Shown one piece after another: positions 24,099 to 31,673 of a stretch of 37,915 bases of DNA. Origin of the DNA: a virus. Position numbers and translations under genes: made by a program. The stretch covers positions 1 to 37,915 of IMG/VR virus record IMGVR_UViG_3300037065_000039, one strand, 5' to 3'. The notes beneath the pieces are model-generated. The model saw nothing but the letters and a program-made list of their open reading frames with translations. It did no database searches and had not been told where the DNA came from. The stretch's first letter is position 1, and every line of letters starts with the position of its first letter.

Positions 24099-25148
24099 TT
24101 AAACAACACGACTTTCTGAGTTAGTTAGTGCATCCACAGTACGGATTGGCATATCGCGGAACATCATGGTAGGTTCACCAGCATATTCTTTGTATGAAAT
24201 CAGAACATTTTTATCGCGAACAGCTTGTAAATCCAAAGCAGAGCCAACAGTACGATTGACATATAGCACTGGGTTAGTCCCAACGCGCGGTTCATTCGGG
24301 CTATCTACTTCTGTAATACCAGTTAAGCGTTTGCTTGCAGTTGGCAATTTACGGATATTATTGATAAGGAAAGCGAACAAATCAGGAGGAGTTGAGCTTT
24401 TCAAACCGCCAGCAGTAGTTGTAGTATCAATGTTCGCAAAGCGAATGTTGTACTGCCAATTTTTGATAGCCAAACCTAGTTTCCATACGAAATAAGAGGT
24501 GTAACCTTCAAAGCGGTTTTGTGAGCTATCATAAAGAGGAACGAAATCGCTCTTATCTTCATAAGTCAAACCAGCTTTTGAGCCTTTTGGATAGATACCA
24601 AATGTTGAGTTATCACCCCAACCTACAACCCACATAGAAGCATTGGAGCTACCAGTACCACCACAATCAACCACATTCGCTGCTGATTTAGCAGTTGTTC
24701 CAGTAACGGTATTATAGTTTGCAGCCAAACCAGTGAATTGGTTAGGATTAGTAGCTTCATTCGCATAGATTAGCGCAGATGCAACTTGTTGTGACATACC
24801 TTCAATGAAAGACATATCTTCCATAAGGCGGAATTTAGCAACTTGCCCCATAAGGTTAGCAACAGATTTATCAACTTGCGAGTACGCAACCAATTCAGCC
24901 ATACCAAACTGAACTTGAGATGTAAGCGATTTAGTCGCTGGAACACCTTGGTTGGCAGAACGCCAAGAACCTTGTGGCAAAGAGGCACGAAGCGTTACTT
25001 TGTGTCCTTCTGGTTCGTTAGCTTCTTGCCATAGGCAATCTGCATGAATTTGATTCGCTTGAGCCAGCAATTCAGCAATATCAGCGATATTACCATTTGG
25101 CTCAGTGCGGCGCATATAATCTGCGATATTCAGTAATGTACCAGCCAT
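24099..25148 (-). CDS. Major capsid protein (GP7/Bbp17-type HK97 fold), 349 aa
   Basis: MAGTLLNIADYMRRTEPNGN followed by EHKVTLRASLPQGSWRSANQ-type sequence (EGHKVTLRASLP, SWRSANQGV), then TSQVQFGMAELVAYSQVDKS, matches the GP7-like major capsid family of podoviruses, with the E-loop at about 55-75. The C-terminal PTMMFRDMPIRTVDALTNSE is the usual last strand. The length is as expected. It lies between the scaffold gene (64 bases upstream) and the cement gene. There is no fused scaffold domain or visible cleavage site. Confidence 0.9.
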   Translation of the reverse strand: MAGTLLNIADYMRRTEPNGNIADIAELLAQANQIHADCLWQEANEPEGHKVTLRASLPQGSWRSANQGVPATKSLTSQVQFGMAELVAYSQVDKSVANLMGQVAKFRLMEDMSFIEGMSQQVASALIYANEATNPNQFTGLAANYNTVTGTTAKSAANVVDCGGTGSSNASMWVVGWGDNSTFGIYPKGSKAGLTYEDKSDFVPLYDSSQNRFEGYTSYFVWKLGLAIKNWQYNIRFANIDTTTTAGGLKSSTPPDLFAFLINNIRKLPTASKRLTGITEVDSPNEPRVGTNPVLYVNRTVGSALDLQAVRDKNVLISYKEYAGEPTMMFRDMPIRTVDALTNSESRVV

Positions 25149-25212
25149 ATTAAAACTCCTTCAAAAGGGATTATCCGTGTCATCACGACATTGATTTTCC
25201 AGTTATAAATAA

Positions 25213-25938
25213 TTACACTTTACCATAAAGACGCTCCGTTAAACTAATACTTGCTGGCACTTGCGGTGCAGCTTTTGGAGTTCCTTCAGATAAACTTGGT
25301 GACATAGCCGCTCTTGCGAAAGTACGGATAATCGCTTTGTGATTATCCAATCCTGTGCGCGCTAAAATGTCATATAATTCTTTTTGTTGCTCAACCGTTC
25401 CACCATGAGTGCGAATAAACTTCTGCGCTCCTTCAATAGTTGCCATTTCACGATTTCCACCAAACTCAGGGTCTTTTTTGAAATCTTCTACCCAACTTTG
25501 TCTTTCGGTTTCTACAGCTTTAGCTTGTGCTTCACGAAAGTTATTCATTAGCGTTACATGACGATCAACAAGTGACTGAGCAAATTTCTGTACTTCAGCA
25601 TGGTCAGCCTTTGTTGTAATTTCAAATTCAGCAATTGTTTTTGTGAAGTCACCAACAACAGCGTCATCAACAACTGCATTTTCAGGGAATACAAACGGCT
25701 CATAAACTGGCGGCTCAATCGGAGCTTCAACTACTGGCTCAACTACTGGAGCTGCCGCATTGTCATTATCAACTACTAATTCAGGGGTTACTGGAGCAAC
25801 AAGGTCAGCAGGAGGTGTTAGGATAGATGTTACTGGAGCAACGGCAGGTACAGCATCTGCCACAACCTCAACCGCAGGAGCAGCAGGTGCTGCATCCGCA
25901 GTATCAACAGCATTAGAAATAATTGTTTCTTCAGTCAT
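25213..25938 (-). CDS. Capsid scaffold/assembly protein, 241 aa
   Basis: Residues 1-95 are Ala, Val and Pro-rich and acidic (low complexity). The rest is helical and charged (about 110-215: EVQKFAQSLVDRHVTLMNNF), the usual scaffold layout. The C-terminus ends in SLTERLYGKV, likely the segment that contacts the capsid protein, as the C-termini of scaffolds generally do. The gene directly precedes the capsid gene. Upstream lies a divergent control region with a dyad inside the promoter. No protease domain is visible. Confidence 0.8.
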   Translation of the reverse strand: MTEETIISNAVDTADAAPAAPAVEVVADAVPAVAPVTSILTPPADLVAPVTPELVVDNDNAAAPVVEPVVEAPIEPPVYEPFVFPENAVVDDAVVGDFTKTIAEFEITTKADHAEVQKFAQSLVDRHVTLMNNFREAQAKAVETERQSWVEDFKKDPEFGGNREMATIEGAQKFIRTHGGTVEQQKELYDILARTGLDNHKAIIRTFARAAMSPSLSEGTPKAAPQVPASISLTERLYGKV

Positions 25939-25958
25939 TGGACACTTCTATGTAACAG

Positions 25959-25989
25959 ATTATGCGACACTTCACAGTGTTGCTGTAAA
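25959..25989 (-). promoter_or_regulatory. Promoter with internal dyad for scaffold/capsid operon
   Basis: On the minus strand TTTACA (25989-25984) and CATAAT (25964-25959) are separated by 19 bases, slightly long. GCGACACT (25964-25971) and AGTGTTGC (25976-25983) form an 8-bp inverted repeat (one G-T pair) that fills the spacer. Either it is an operator between -35 and -10, or its twist-sensitive spacing makes the promoter regulator-dependent. It lies 21 bases before the scaffold ATG. Confidence 0.45.
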
Positions 25990-26030
25990 TAACAATAGCT
26001 GGATAAAGAAAGTATTTCAAACTTTTTCTC

Positions 26031-26059
26031 TTGACTTGCACAACAAAAGCCACTTTAGT
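26031..26059 (+). promoter_or_regulatory. Sigma70-type promoter for the opposite-strand cassette
   Basis: TTGACT (26031-26036), a 17-base spacer and TTTAGT (26054-26059) precede the gene at 26110 by about 50 bases; a strong AAAGGAG lies nine bases before its ATG. This gives the plus-strand cassette its own host-type promoter, apart from the minus-strand late operon. Confidence 0.6.
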
Positions 26060-26109
26060 GCCTAAAGGGAGATATTTATCCCTGAACCAATCTTAAAGGA
26101 GTTAAATTT

Positions 26110-26340
26110 ATGTCTGATGAGAAAATTACTACAATTGCTACTAAGAACCCAGCAGATAGTTCAATCGCAAAAATCAAAGAAGCTGCTTCCAAGGAAATCC
26201 AAAACAAGTTTGATGAACAGGTAAAAAGGGCCTTAAATGCCGCTAAGGTTTATGCTAATGAAAAAAAAGCATTGCAGGAACTTAAAGCAGATACAGAGCA
26301 GGAAAAACATGAATTGGCTGAATTATTAAAAGGATTGTAA
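26110..26340 (+). CDS. Small charged helical protein, 76 aa
   Basis: The product has Lys/Glu/Ala-rich helices with heptad-like spacing over about residues 20-75 (KIKEAASKEIQNKFDEQVKR), suggesting a coiled coil. No signal peptide or membrane segment is seen. It is first in the plus-strand cassette, with a clear promoter at 26031-26059 and a strong ribosome binding site. The next gene begins three bases after its stop. The function is unknown. Confidence 0.6.
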   Translation: MSDEKITTIATKNPADSSIAKIKEAASKEIQNKFDEQVKRALNAAKVYANEKKALQELKADTEQEKHELAELLKGL

Positions 26341-26343
26341 TAT

Positions 26344-26817
26344 ATGGAGTCTCCCATCTCAGAAATAGAAGTATCATTACTATCTAAGATAAGGTGGCTT
26401 GGATGGGAGACTAATTTATTATACCTACAACAGGCTGGATGGGTATGGGAAATTAAGACAGCGCATTTTTCCAATGCGCTGCAAAATAATTATCTCTATA
26501 TTCGTCATCCAGACCATAAATTGATTGGTAGAGCAAAAATAACTAAATCAGTTGTACTATTAAATCTGTGGAGTATTGATGCGCTTGATTTCCTAACTCA
26601 TGAGAAAAATCAAAGAATTGCTAAAAAAATATATCAAACTGAAGAAGTTGTTACTATACCATTAAAAGAATTCCAGTATATAAAGCAAGATTTGACTGAA
26701 GATGATATTTCACCTATGCTAGAAGCCATCCTAAAAATACAAGCTAATCGTCCTAGGCGCAGAATAGAATTGCCTGAGGCGGAAATTTTGGAATTTATGA
26801 GGGGAAGAGTATTTTGA
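26344..26817 (+). CDS. Hypothetical protein of the opposite-strand cassette, 157 aa
   Basis: The N-terminal half is mixed alpha/beta with many Trp (IRWLGWETNLLYLQQAGWVW), and the C-terminal half is helical and charged (PRRRIELPEAEILEFMRG). It has no membrane segment. The start follows the previous stop by three bases with an AGGA in the preceding gene's last codons. It is probably a small regulatory or host-interaction protein, but no family is recognised. Confidence 0.6.
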   Translation: MESPISEIEVSLLSKIRWLGWETNLLYLQQAGWVWEIKTAHFSNALQNNYLYIRHPDHKLIGRAKITKSVVLLNLWSIDALDFLTHEKNQRIAKKIYQTEEVVTIPLKEFQYIKQDLTEDDISPMLEAILKIQANRPRRRIELPEAEILEFMRGRVF

Positions 26818-26824
26818 GAATTTT

Positions 26825-27274
26825 ATGAAAAAACTATTTTATACAGACCCACTTAAAGCAGTATGGATGGCAAGAGAGTTTGGAGTGGAGTATATTACCA
26901 CACATTATTCTGGAAAGATTAAGTGGAGTAATTGTTGTGAATTCGCCTATGATTTAATGGATTTTTTTAACATTGGTGAAGATGGGCATGGCGGTACAGA
27001 GAATAATGTACTTGCAAGGTATGAAGTCCACCCAGACAGTTACGAGATATTTGAGCCAAGGGTGGGCGATTTGGTCTCTGTTCCGTCTAATGGGTTTGAT
27101 TTTTGTAATAAATGTAATCCTAAAGCAAGTCATAAATACTGGGTTCTCTTTGATAATGACCCAACTTTCCCTATTGGAACACCAGTACAATGTTCAGATG
27201 TTAAGGATATGGAAATCCTAAAACGCAACGGGATAACCTTTGAGATGCCAGAGAGGAAAGAGGGATGTCCCTAG
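26825..27274 (+). CDS. Hypothetical protein with Cys pair, 149 aa
   Basis: The product contains GEDGHGGTENNVLARYEVHP, then PRVGDLVSVPSNGFDFCNKC and a strand-rich C-terminus. The CNKC pair with the nearby CC-free surroundings and C40 (NCCEFAYDL has a CC pair) could bind a metal, but this is uncertain. It overlaps the following gene by ten bases. No family is recognised. It seems a cytosolic protein of the cassette. Confidence 0.6.
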   Translation: MKKLFYTDPLKAVWMAREFGVEYITTHYSGKIKWSNCCEFAYDLMDFFNIGEDGHGGTENNVLARYEVHPDSYEIFEPRVGDLVSVPSNGFDFCNKCNPKASHKYWVLFDNDPTFPIGTPVQCSDVKDMEILKRNGITFEMPERKEGCP

Positions 27275-27447
27275 AAACTGCTATTAAAGATTTGGATACT
27301 GAATTCAGAAAAATTGCTCCTATTAGATATGCGATAGATGATGAAATTCGCTATCTAAAAACACTAAATAAAGAAGGTGTTGCTAATTATATAAAAAACC
27401 GCAAAAATCTTTCAATTCCATTTGTAAAACCAGAGAGGGAAGAGTAA
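27265..27447 (+). CDS. Small hypothetical protein, 60 aa
   Basis: The start overlaps the end of the previous gene by ten bases and is preceded by GAGGAAAGAGG. The product is helical and charged (MSLETAIKDLDTEFRKIAP), with a basic C-terminus, and has no membrane segments. The next start (27449) follows its stop by one base. The function is unknown. Confidence 0.5.
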   Translation: MSLETAIKDLDTEFRKIAPIRYAIDDEIRYLKTLNKEGVANYIKNRKNLSIPFVKPEREE

Positions 27448-27448
27448 A

Positions 27449-27547
27449 ATGATCGGCACAGGAGAAGAGACAATACCAAAACCATTTTGGGGTACAGAAA
27501 ATATGGATGAACGGGCAATGGAGCGGAGCAGAGCAGAACATACTTAA
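27449..27547 (+). CDS. Very short possible CDS, 32 aa
   Basis: ATG 27449 to TAA 27545-27547 starts MIGTGEETIPKPFWGTENMD. A GAGGGAAGAG lies about five bases upstream. It overlaps, in another frame, the 53-residue frame beginning at 27507, so at most part of the interval is under normal coding constraint in both frames. Listed because of its good ribosome binding site. Confidence 0.35.
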   Translation: MIGTGEETIPKPFWGTENMDERAMERSRAEHT

Positions 27548-27668
27548 ATTTCACGATAGAAAAAGTGCTGAAAATGTTATGAAACTAATGGGATTTAAGA
27601 AAAACACTTGGTTAGATGGAGTTGTTACTGAAATAACTGAATATAAAGAGTACAAGGAAATTAAATGA
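27507..27668 (+). CDS. Small hypothetical protein, 53 aa
   Basis: ATG 27507 to TGA 27666-27668. It begins MNGQWSGAEQNILKFHDRKS and is mostly helical, with a Lys/Glu-rich tail. The stop overlaps the start of the RHH-like gene (ATGA), a coupling that supports it. There is no clear ribosome binding site before the start, so it may depend on the upstream frame or start elsewhere. The function is unknown. Confidence 0.45.
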   Translation: MNGQWSGAEQNILKFHDRKSAENVMKLMGFKKNTWLDGVVTEITEYKEYKEIK

Positions 27669-27814
27669 AAAAAACAAAGATAGCAACCTTCCTAGATGGC
27701 GACCTTCTTAAATGGGTGATTGAACAAGCTCGGAAACTACGAGTCTCAGAATCATCTGTAATCCGCAAATGCGTGGCAGATAAGATGGAGGAAAAGAAGG
27801 ATGATGCTGTATAA
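27665..27814 (+). CDS. Ribbon-helix-helix-like small DNA-binding protein, 49 aa
   Basis: The pattern is a short strand (TKIATFLD), then helix (DLLKWVIEQARKL), turn and second helix (SESSVIRKCVADKMEE), the size and order of Arc/CopG-type ribbon-helix-helix repressors. These form dimers and bind operators through the strand. It is coupled to the gene before it by ATGA overlap and overlaps the next start. It could regulate this cassette; the dyad at 25964-25983 is a candidate target. The fold assignment is from pattern only. Confidence 0.55.
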   Translation: MKKTKIATFLDGDLLKWVIEQARKLRVSESSVIRKCVADKMEEKKDDAV

Positions 27815-27938
27815 AATACCAGATTTGCTAAGATACTGTACATATGTCTTTATGCTTCAATGGCAGAACGAGAGAGACGACACATCTATTGCCCCAGTTG
27901 AATTAGACGAATTCCTATCTACTCCTCCACAACCTTAG
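27801..27938 (+). CDS. Small hypothetical protein, 45 aa
   Basis: ATG 27801 to TAG 27936-27938. It starts MMLYKIPDLLRYCTYVFMLQ and ends with an acidic Pro-rich tail. GGAGGAAAAGAAGG precedes the ATG closely. It overlaps the RHH-like gene by 14 bases and the convergent gene at 27919-28242 by 20 bases. It is the last gene of the plus-strand cassette. The function is unknown. Confidence 0.4.
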   Translation: MMLYKIPDLLRYCTYVFMLQWQNERDDTSIAPVELDEFLSTPPQP

Positions 27939-28242
27939 GGGCTTTACCCTCACGGCACATCAGCACATAATTCTCAGGTGATGCTTGCTCCAAATCAGCA
28001 GTCAAACGAAATCCAATACTCTGTTTCCCGCAATTGAAATTCGTAGTGTTAATTTCACCAGTAAAAGGCGTATTGAAAGCCGAACAATAGCACAACAAAT
28101 CATAGAAAAACTGCCGTCCACCTAGCGTTTCCATCGCTTCTTGCATGAATTTAACCTTGTTATGGGTTACAAACTCATCCTGTTGCCTTGCTTCCGCAAT
28201 ATGTTCAGGATTGGAGGCGTTATACATTTTCTTCTTAGCCAT
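27919..28242 (-). CDS. Bbp19-like phage protein, 107 aa
   Basis: The core, GRQFFYDLLCYCSAFNTPFT followed by FNCGKQSIGFRLTADLEQAS and YVLMCRE, is the Bbp19-like domain of small proteins found between scaffold and portal genes in BPP-1-type phages. The family function is unknown; the position suggests a head-assembly role. In this phage the gene is separated from the scaffold gene by the plus-strand cassette. Length is normal. Confidence 0.78.
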   Translation of the reverse strand: MAKKKMYNASNPEHIAEARQQDEFVTHNKVKFMQEAMETLGGRQFFYDLLCYCSAFNTPFTGEINTTNFNCGKQSIGFRLTADLEQASPENYVLMCREGKAPKVVEE

Positions 28243-28244
28243 AA

Positions 28245-28511
28245 TTACTCCATAATGATTGAAGATTTTTTAGGCTCTGAATTACGCTCAAATTCTTCTA
28301 GTTTCTCCATTTGCATATAAAGCTCGCTTTTCGGCAAAGGTTTTGATGTAGCAGTTTTATGTGATAGCCAACGCATAGCTTTCAATTGATTAGCAACATT
28401 TTTGTGTTCTTCAATTTTTGTTATTTTATATAAATCAGCAGAATAACCCACTGCTTCATCAAGACTGGTAAGCAATGTGTTGATTATTTCTTTTTCATTT
28501 AATTCGGTCAT
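28245..28511 (-). CDS. Small helical hypothetical protein, 88 aa
   Basis: The product begins MTELNEKEIINTLLTSLDEA and is charged and probably all-helical, with no membrane segment. It overlaps the upstream gene by four bases (ATGA type) and is two bases before the Bbp19-like gene. No family is recognised. It is probably part of the same head transcript. Confidence 0.55.
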   Translation of the reverse strand: MTELNEKEIINTLLTSLDEAVGYSADLYKITKIEEHKNVANQLKAMRWLSHKTATSKPLPKSELYMQMEKLEEFERNSEPKKSSIIME

Positions 28512-28738
28512 TCTACTTTCCCTAACGCTTTTAATGCTTGTTGGACTTTCATTTCCTGTGTTGCTGCTTCCGCTGCTGCACGAGAGATAATCATCTTATG
28601 AACCAGTTCCAAGCAATCTGCGATAACCTTAAATTGGAAGTTCTGCTGATGATGAACTAATGCTCTAGCTGCCATCATAGCCCGTTTAATCGCTTTAGAA
28701 AATTTCATTGTGATTTCTTGTTCGGTTGGCTCTCGCAT
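28508..28738 (-). CDS. Small helical hypothetical protein, 76 aa
   Basis: The product is mainly helical with Ala, Met and Lys-rich segments (KFSKAIKRAMMAARALVHHQ). Four-base overlap with the following gene indicates co-translation. It is the first gene after the 195-base gap that follows the portal gene. No family is recognised. Confidence 0.55.
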   Translation of the reverse strand: MREPTEQEITMKFSKAIKRAMMAARALVHHQQNFQFKVIADCLELVHKMIISRAAAEAATQEMKVQQALKALGKVE

Positions 28739-28857
28739 TAATTGTGTCCTTAATGATATTTTTTCTCATTGGATTGCTTTTTTATGTAAAAGTCAAGTGC
28801 TTCTTGATGGGTGATTTTATCTCAGCCATTGCGAAACTAACTTTCGTTAAGGGTTAG

Positions 28858-28897
28858 AAACGCTGTAGCGCTCGTAATGCTATGGCGTTTTGTTTTT
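28858..28897 (+). terminator. Hairpin with T-run, plus-strand terminator
   Basis: AAACGCTGTAGC (28858-28869) pairs with GCTATGGCGTTT (28879-28890) over 12 pairs (two G-T), with a 9-base loop. On the plus strand a T-rich run (TTTTGTTTTTA) follows. On the minus strand the equivalent T-run is weak. It could stop antisense transcripts from the plus-strand cassette before they enter the portal gene. It lies in the 195-base gap between portal and the 28508-28738 gene. Confidence 0.6.
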
Positions 28898-28932
28898 ATA
28901 TGGTAGCAAAATGTATACAGAAAGCAAGAAGT

Positions 28933-30762
28933 TTATTGCCCTAGAATAGAATCTAAGGCGCTTTTCGCTCCACCTATCTGGGTGTTCGAAAGCACATTTG
29001 CTGCTTGCGCCCCAGTCTGAGCTGCGGTAGCAGTTTGTTGAATCTGGCTCATTTTTTGCATCTGAGCTTGCTGCTGTGCTGCTTGTTGTCTAATCGCTGC
29101 TACTTCTTTAACGCTGCGTATTATGGAAGCAGGATTTCCCATTGACTCGCTTACGACATCAATCACATTATCCATATCAATTTTATCTTTAGCATTTGGG
29201 AAAACCGCTTCTGCATTACCCACTAGAGCGAGAAGCCTCTCGATCCCCGCTACTGCATTTGTTCGCGCCGCTATGGAGAACATCGTGACGAAATCCATCT
29301 TAATCGGAACGCCCTTCAAACTATCAGGCATTGGCGGTATCATGTTCTTGCGCTGCATAATGGCGTAAATGCGTTTTAGCTTCGGCTCTAGGCTGTCACT
29401 CACCACATTTTCCACTACAGGTCCTAGCACCGCCATTGCCTCGCTAATACGCTGAGAGATTTCTGTTGCCGTCCGCTGGTCGCCCTTTAAGTTGGTGATA
29501 GACATAAACACATCGTTGAAAAAACCACGAGAAATTCGTTGTTCTGTGATGGTTATATCATTTACCATAGCGTTCAAATCAGGATTTACAGTATAAATAG
29601 GGCGCAATCCTACGCTAGGACTTAAATCCTGAACATAAGTAATATCCCCAGGTATTGAACTACTTGGTTGGTTTTTCATTGATTTATCACCAAGCAAAGG
29701 TGGATCAACCTGCTTTGCTATTGCTTCCGCCTTTTTAGCCGCCTGAACCTGTAATTGCTTTGAATCATTCACCACATCCATACCAGGCGACCGACCATAC
29801 GGATCATTGCTCGCTGTGTACCATCGTGCCACAGTAAAAGGGCATTCCACAAACCCACGAACAGACAAAGGATAAGGCGCACCATTAGCATAAACCCAAT
29901 AAATCTCACGCCAAGCAAAGTTGCCTGGTATTTTACCAACATTACCTACTCCAATGCCAAAATTAGGCTCTATTGCATGTGCGATAATACGCTCTTTATC
30001 TAATCCCGAACCCTTTTGTTCCCATAAACTCTTGATTTCAGCAGGTGTTTTATCAATGCTAAACATATCAACTGCTTGTTGTACAGTCATTAAAAAGGTG
30101 CGATATAAGCCATCAATTCGCATAGTAGCACTTGAAGAAAGGAAATACTCGCCAATAATCGGATTATAGCACCTAATTACATCCTCTGCATCCTCATAAA
30201 TGATACATGGAGCAGTGCCGAATACTGTATTATCTTCGCATTCTTGGCTGAAAGAGTTATAAAAATTACTAGCCGCTAAAACCGAGTAAATACGCTTTTC
30301 AGTTTCGTCAAACCATGCCTTCGCTGCCGCATCCATTGTGAAATTCTCAACTGATGGCTTCATCTTGAACCATTCACGGCTTGGCGAAGCCAATCCAGTC
30401 ATTAGACCCGCAGCGCATACCCGTGCGCAATAAGTAGCATGTGGATTGATAATGGAATTGTTTAACTGCGCCCCTCGCATTGTGTTGTTTGGGACTGGAA
30501 ATCCGCCCGACCCTTGGGTAAGCATCGTAGAACGCCTTGGCAAGATATATTCAGCGCAATCCGCCCAAACTAAACTCCACCAACTCTGCCGCCATGAACG
30601 CAAGCCAGCAATCCGTGTTTCTAAATGACTGCGGAGTAAATCCCAATCTCTGCGGTCTTGCTTCTTACTTTCTAATATACTTGGAGTGGCAATCTGCTGT
30701 GCTAATAGCCCAACAGAAGATTTAGTGTAAAAACTATCACCATTATTTTCTTTCTTCGCCAT
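28933..30762 (-). CDS. Portal protein, podoviral head-tail connector, 609 aa
   Basis: The sequence contains SLVWADCAEYILPRRS, VCAAGLMTGLASPSREWFKM, the GRSPGMDVVNDSKQLQVQAA motif and RTATEISQRISEAM, all recurrent in podoviral portals of the gp8-like family. The long Gln/Ala-rich C-terminal helix (about 555-600) matches the barrel. The product forms the dodecameric DNA channel bound by terminase and later by gp11-like adaptor. Length fits. It follows the small DUF4177-like gene by 50 bases. Confidence 0.93.
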   Translation of the reverse strand: MAKKENNGDSFYTKSSVGLLAQQIATPSILESKKQDRRDWDLLRSHLETRIAGLRSWRQSWWSLVWADCAEYILPRRSTMLTQGSGGFPVPNNTMRGAQLNNSIINPHATYCARVCAAGLMTGLASPSREWFKMKPSVENFTMDAAAKAWFDETEKRIYSVLAASNFYNSFSQECEDNTVFGTAPCIIYEDAEDVIRCYNPIIGEYFLSSSATMRIDGLYRTFLMTVQQAVDMFSIDKTPAEIKSLWEQKGSGLDKERIIAHAIEPNFGIGVGNVGKIPGNFAWREIYWVYANGAPYPLSVRGFVECPFTVARWYTASNDPYGRSPGMDVVNDSKQLQVQAAKKAEAIAKQVDPPLLGDKSMKNQPSSSIPGDITYVQDLSPSVGLRPIYTVNPDLNAMVNDITITEQRISRGFFNDVFMSITNLKGDQRTATEISQRISEAMAVLGPVVENVVSDSLEPKLKRIYAIMQRKNMIPPMPDSLKGVPIKMDFVTMFSIAARTNAVAGIERLLALVGNAEAVFPNAKDKIDMDNVIDVVSESMGNPASIIRSVKEVAAIRQQAAQQQAQMQKMSQIQQTATAAQTGAQAANVLSNTQIGGAKSALDSILGQ

Positions 30763-30812
30763 CTTTTATCCAAGCCAGCCGCACAAATCCATGTGGGGCA
30801 AATTACTGTCTG

Positions 30813-31007
30813 TTAAATATCCGCACCATCAGTGCTAGGAGTAGTAATATCACCTATCTCTTTGATGCAAACACCCTTTACATAACCATGTATGGTTTCA
30901 TACATAATTAATTGCCAACCATCTTGACCAATTTTTTTCAATTCTTTAACAAATGTCAAATAATTGCTATTCGGTGCTTCAACTTCTCTGTAATCATATT
31001 TTGCCAT
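30813..31007 (-). CDS. DUF4177-like small protein, 64 aa
   Basis: The start ATG 31007 (MAKYDYREVEAP) follows GGAGAA seven bases upstream; an upstream TTG frame start is unlikely. The pattern KYDYREV, then ELKKIGQDGWQLI and VKGVCIKE is that of the short DUF4177-type fold (strand, helix, GWELV-type strand). The role is unknown. It overlaps nothing and stands between a small conserved head gene and the portal gene. Confidence 0.6.
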   Translation of the reverse strand: MAKYDYREVEAPNSNYLTFVKELKKIGQDGWQLIMYETIHGYVKGVCIKEIGDITTPSTDGADI

Positions 31008-31008
31008 T

Positions 31009-31215
31009 TTATTCTCCAAAAGTTTTGCTGGTAGACGGAGCAATGCTCAATCCAGTAGGTGTTGTGCCAATAGTTGAAGCATAAGCACCAGCAGCTGAAC
31101 CCTGTCCAGAACTTCCCTTTTTACCAGCATTGGCAATTTGTGGATTCGCTAGTGTCGCAGGTGCTGCTGCTGGAGGAGGAGGAGGAGCAACTGCTGCTGA
31201 TGATGCTGACGGCAT
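31009..31215 (-). CDS. Small Ala/Pro-rich conserved phage protein, 68 aa
   Basis: An Ala/Pro low-complexity N-terminus (SSAAVAPPPPPAAAPATLAN) leads to a short conserved-looking tail, AAGAYASTIGTTPTGLSIAP and KTFGE. Small proteins with this two-part design (PA-rich head, then a 'GRAxTILTG...LG' type tail) are common beside portal genes in podoviruses. The function is unknown. One base separates it from the next upstream gene. Confidence 0.55.
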   Translation of the reverse strand: MPSASSAAVAPPPPPAAAPATLANPQIANAGKKGSSGQGSAAGAYASTIGTTPTGLSIAPSTSKTFGE

Positions 31216-31216
31216 A

Positions 31217-31378
31217 TTATTTACCTTTCTTAGTTGGCAGCGTCACATTGCCACGAGCGGCATCAGCTTTGTTAAATTCCTTAGCTACCTTGATAGGAAC
31301 TCCAACCTTCTTAGCGAAGGCAGGATTATGAGCCGCTGCCGCCATCAGATGTTTTTGCGATTCAGATTTACTTGGCAT
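31217..31378 (-). CDS. Small conserved phage protein (MPSKSxxQ type), 53 aa
   Basis: ATG 31378 to TAA 31219-31217. The product MPSKSESQKHLMAAAAHNPA then FAKKVGVPIKVAKEFNKAD is the well-known short phage sequence pattern (P-S-K-S-x-x-Q, A-H-x-P-x-F-A-K-K-x-G-[IV]-P, F-x-x-A-D). It occurs between terminase and portal or nearby in many phages. The function is not established. Basic C-terminus. It overlaps the next upstream gene by 11 bases. Confidence 0.7.
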   Translation of the reverse strand: MPSKSESQKHLMAAAAHNPAFAKKVGVPIKVAKEFNKADAARGNVTLPTKKGK

Positions 31379-31517
31379 CTTTTATACTCCTATATTCATC
31401 TCGTTCTTTTCTAGTAATAGCTACCATGCCATCCTTCTGACGGCAAAGTATATAGCAATCCAATTCAGGAAAATCCTTCAAATCCTTTATGAATTTTTGT
31501 ATTAAGTCTTCTCTCAT
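31368..31517 (-). CDS. Small hypothetical protein, 49 aa
   Basis: ATG 31517 to TAA 31370-31368. The product begins MREDLIQKFIKDLKDFPELD and ends IKDAK. It is helical and charged, with two Cys (residues about 21 and 25). Its stop lies inside the next gene, overlapping by 11 bases, which suggests coupling. There is no recognisable family. Confidence 0.45.
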   Translation of the reverse strand: MREDLIQKFIKDLKDFPELDCYILCRQKDGMVAITRKERDEYRSIKDAK

Positions 31518-31526
31518 GGCGATATA

Positions 31527-31673
31527 TTACCACTTTCTTCTGGGCAAGTCAATAATTTTCTCTAGCTCATCTAATTCAGAATCTAATATATCAAACAATG
31601 GTGATGGTGGGCAATAGGTTATCTTCTTCATCCACTCAGGGGGTATTGGTGTTGGCTCTTGCGGTTTTCTCAT
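31527..31673 (-). CDS. Small hypothetical protein coupled to terminase, 48 aa
   Basis: ATG 31673-31671 overlaps the terminase stop by four bases (ATGA). The product begins MRKPQEPTPIPPEWMKKITY and has an acidic C-terminal helix (LDSELDELEKIIDL). Tight coupling supports it as a real gene. No family is recognised. Confidence 0.5.
   Translation of the reverse strand: MRKPQEPTPIPPEWMKKITYCPPSPLFDILDSELDELEKIIDLPRRKW

Noticed and set aside
26973-27221. Second frame in the 149-residue cassette gene
   Set aside because: Hydrophobic in places but internal to a better frame, with no ribosome binding site.
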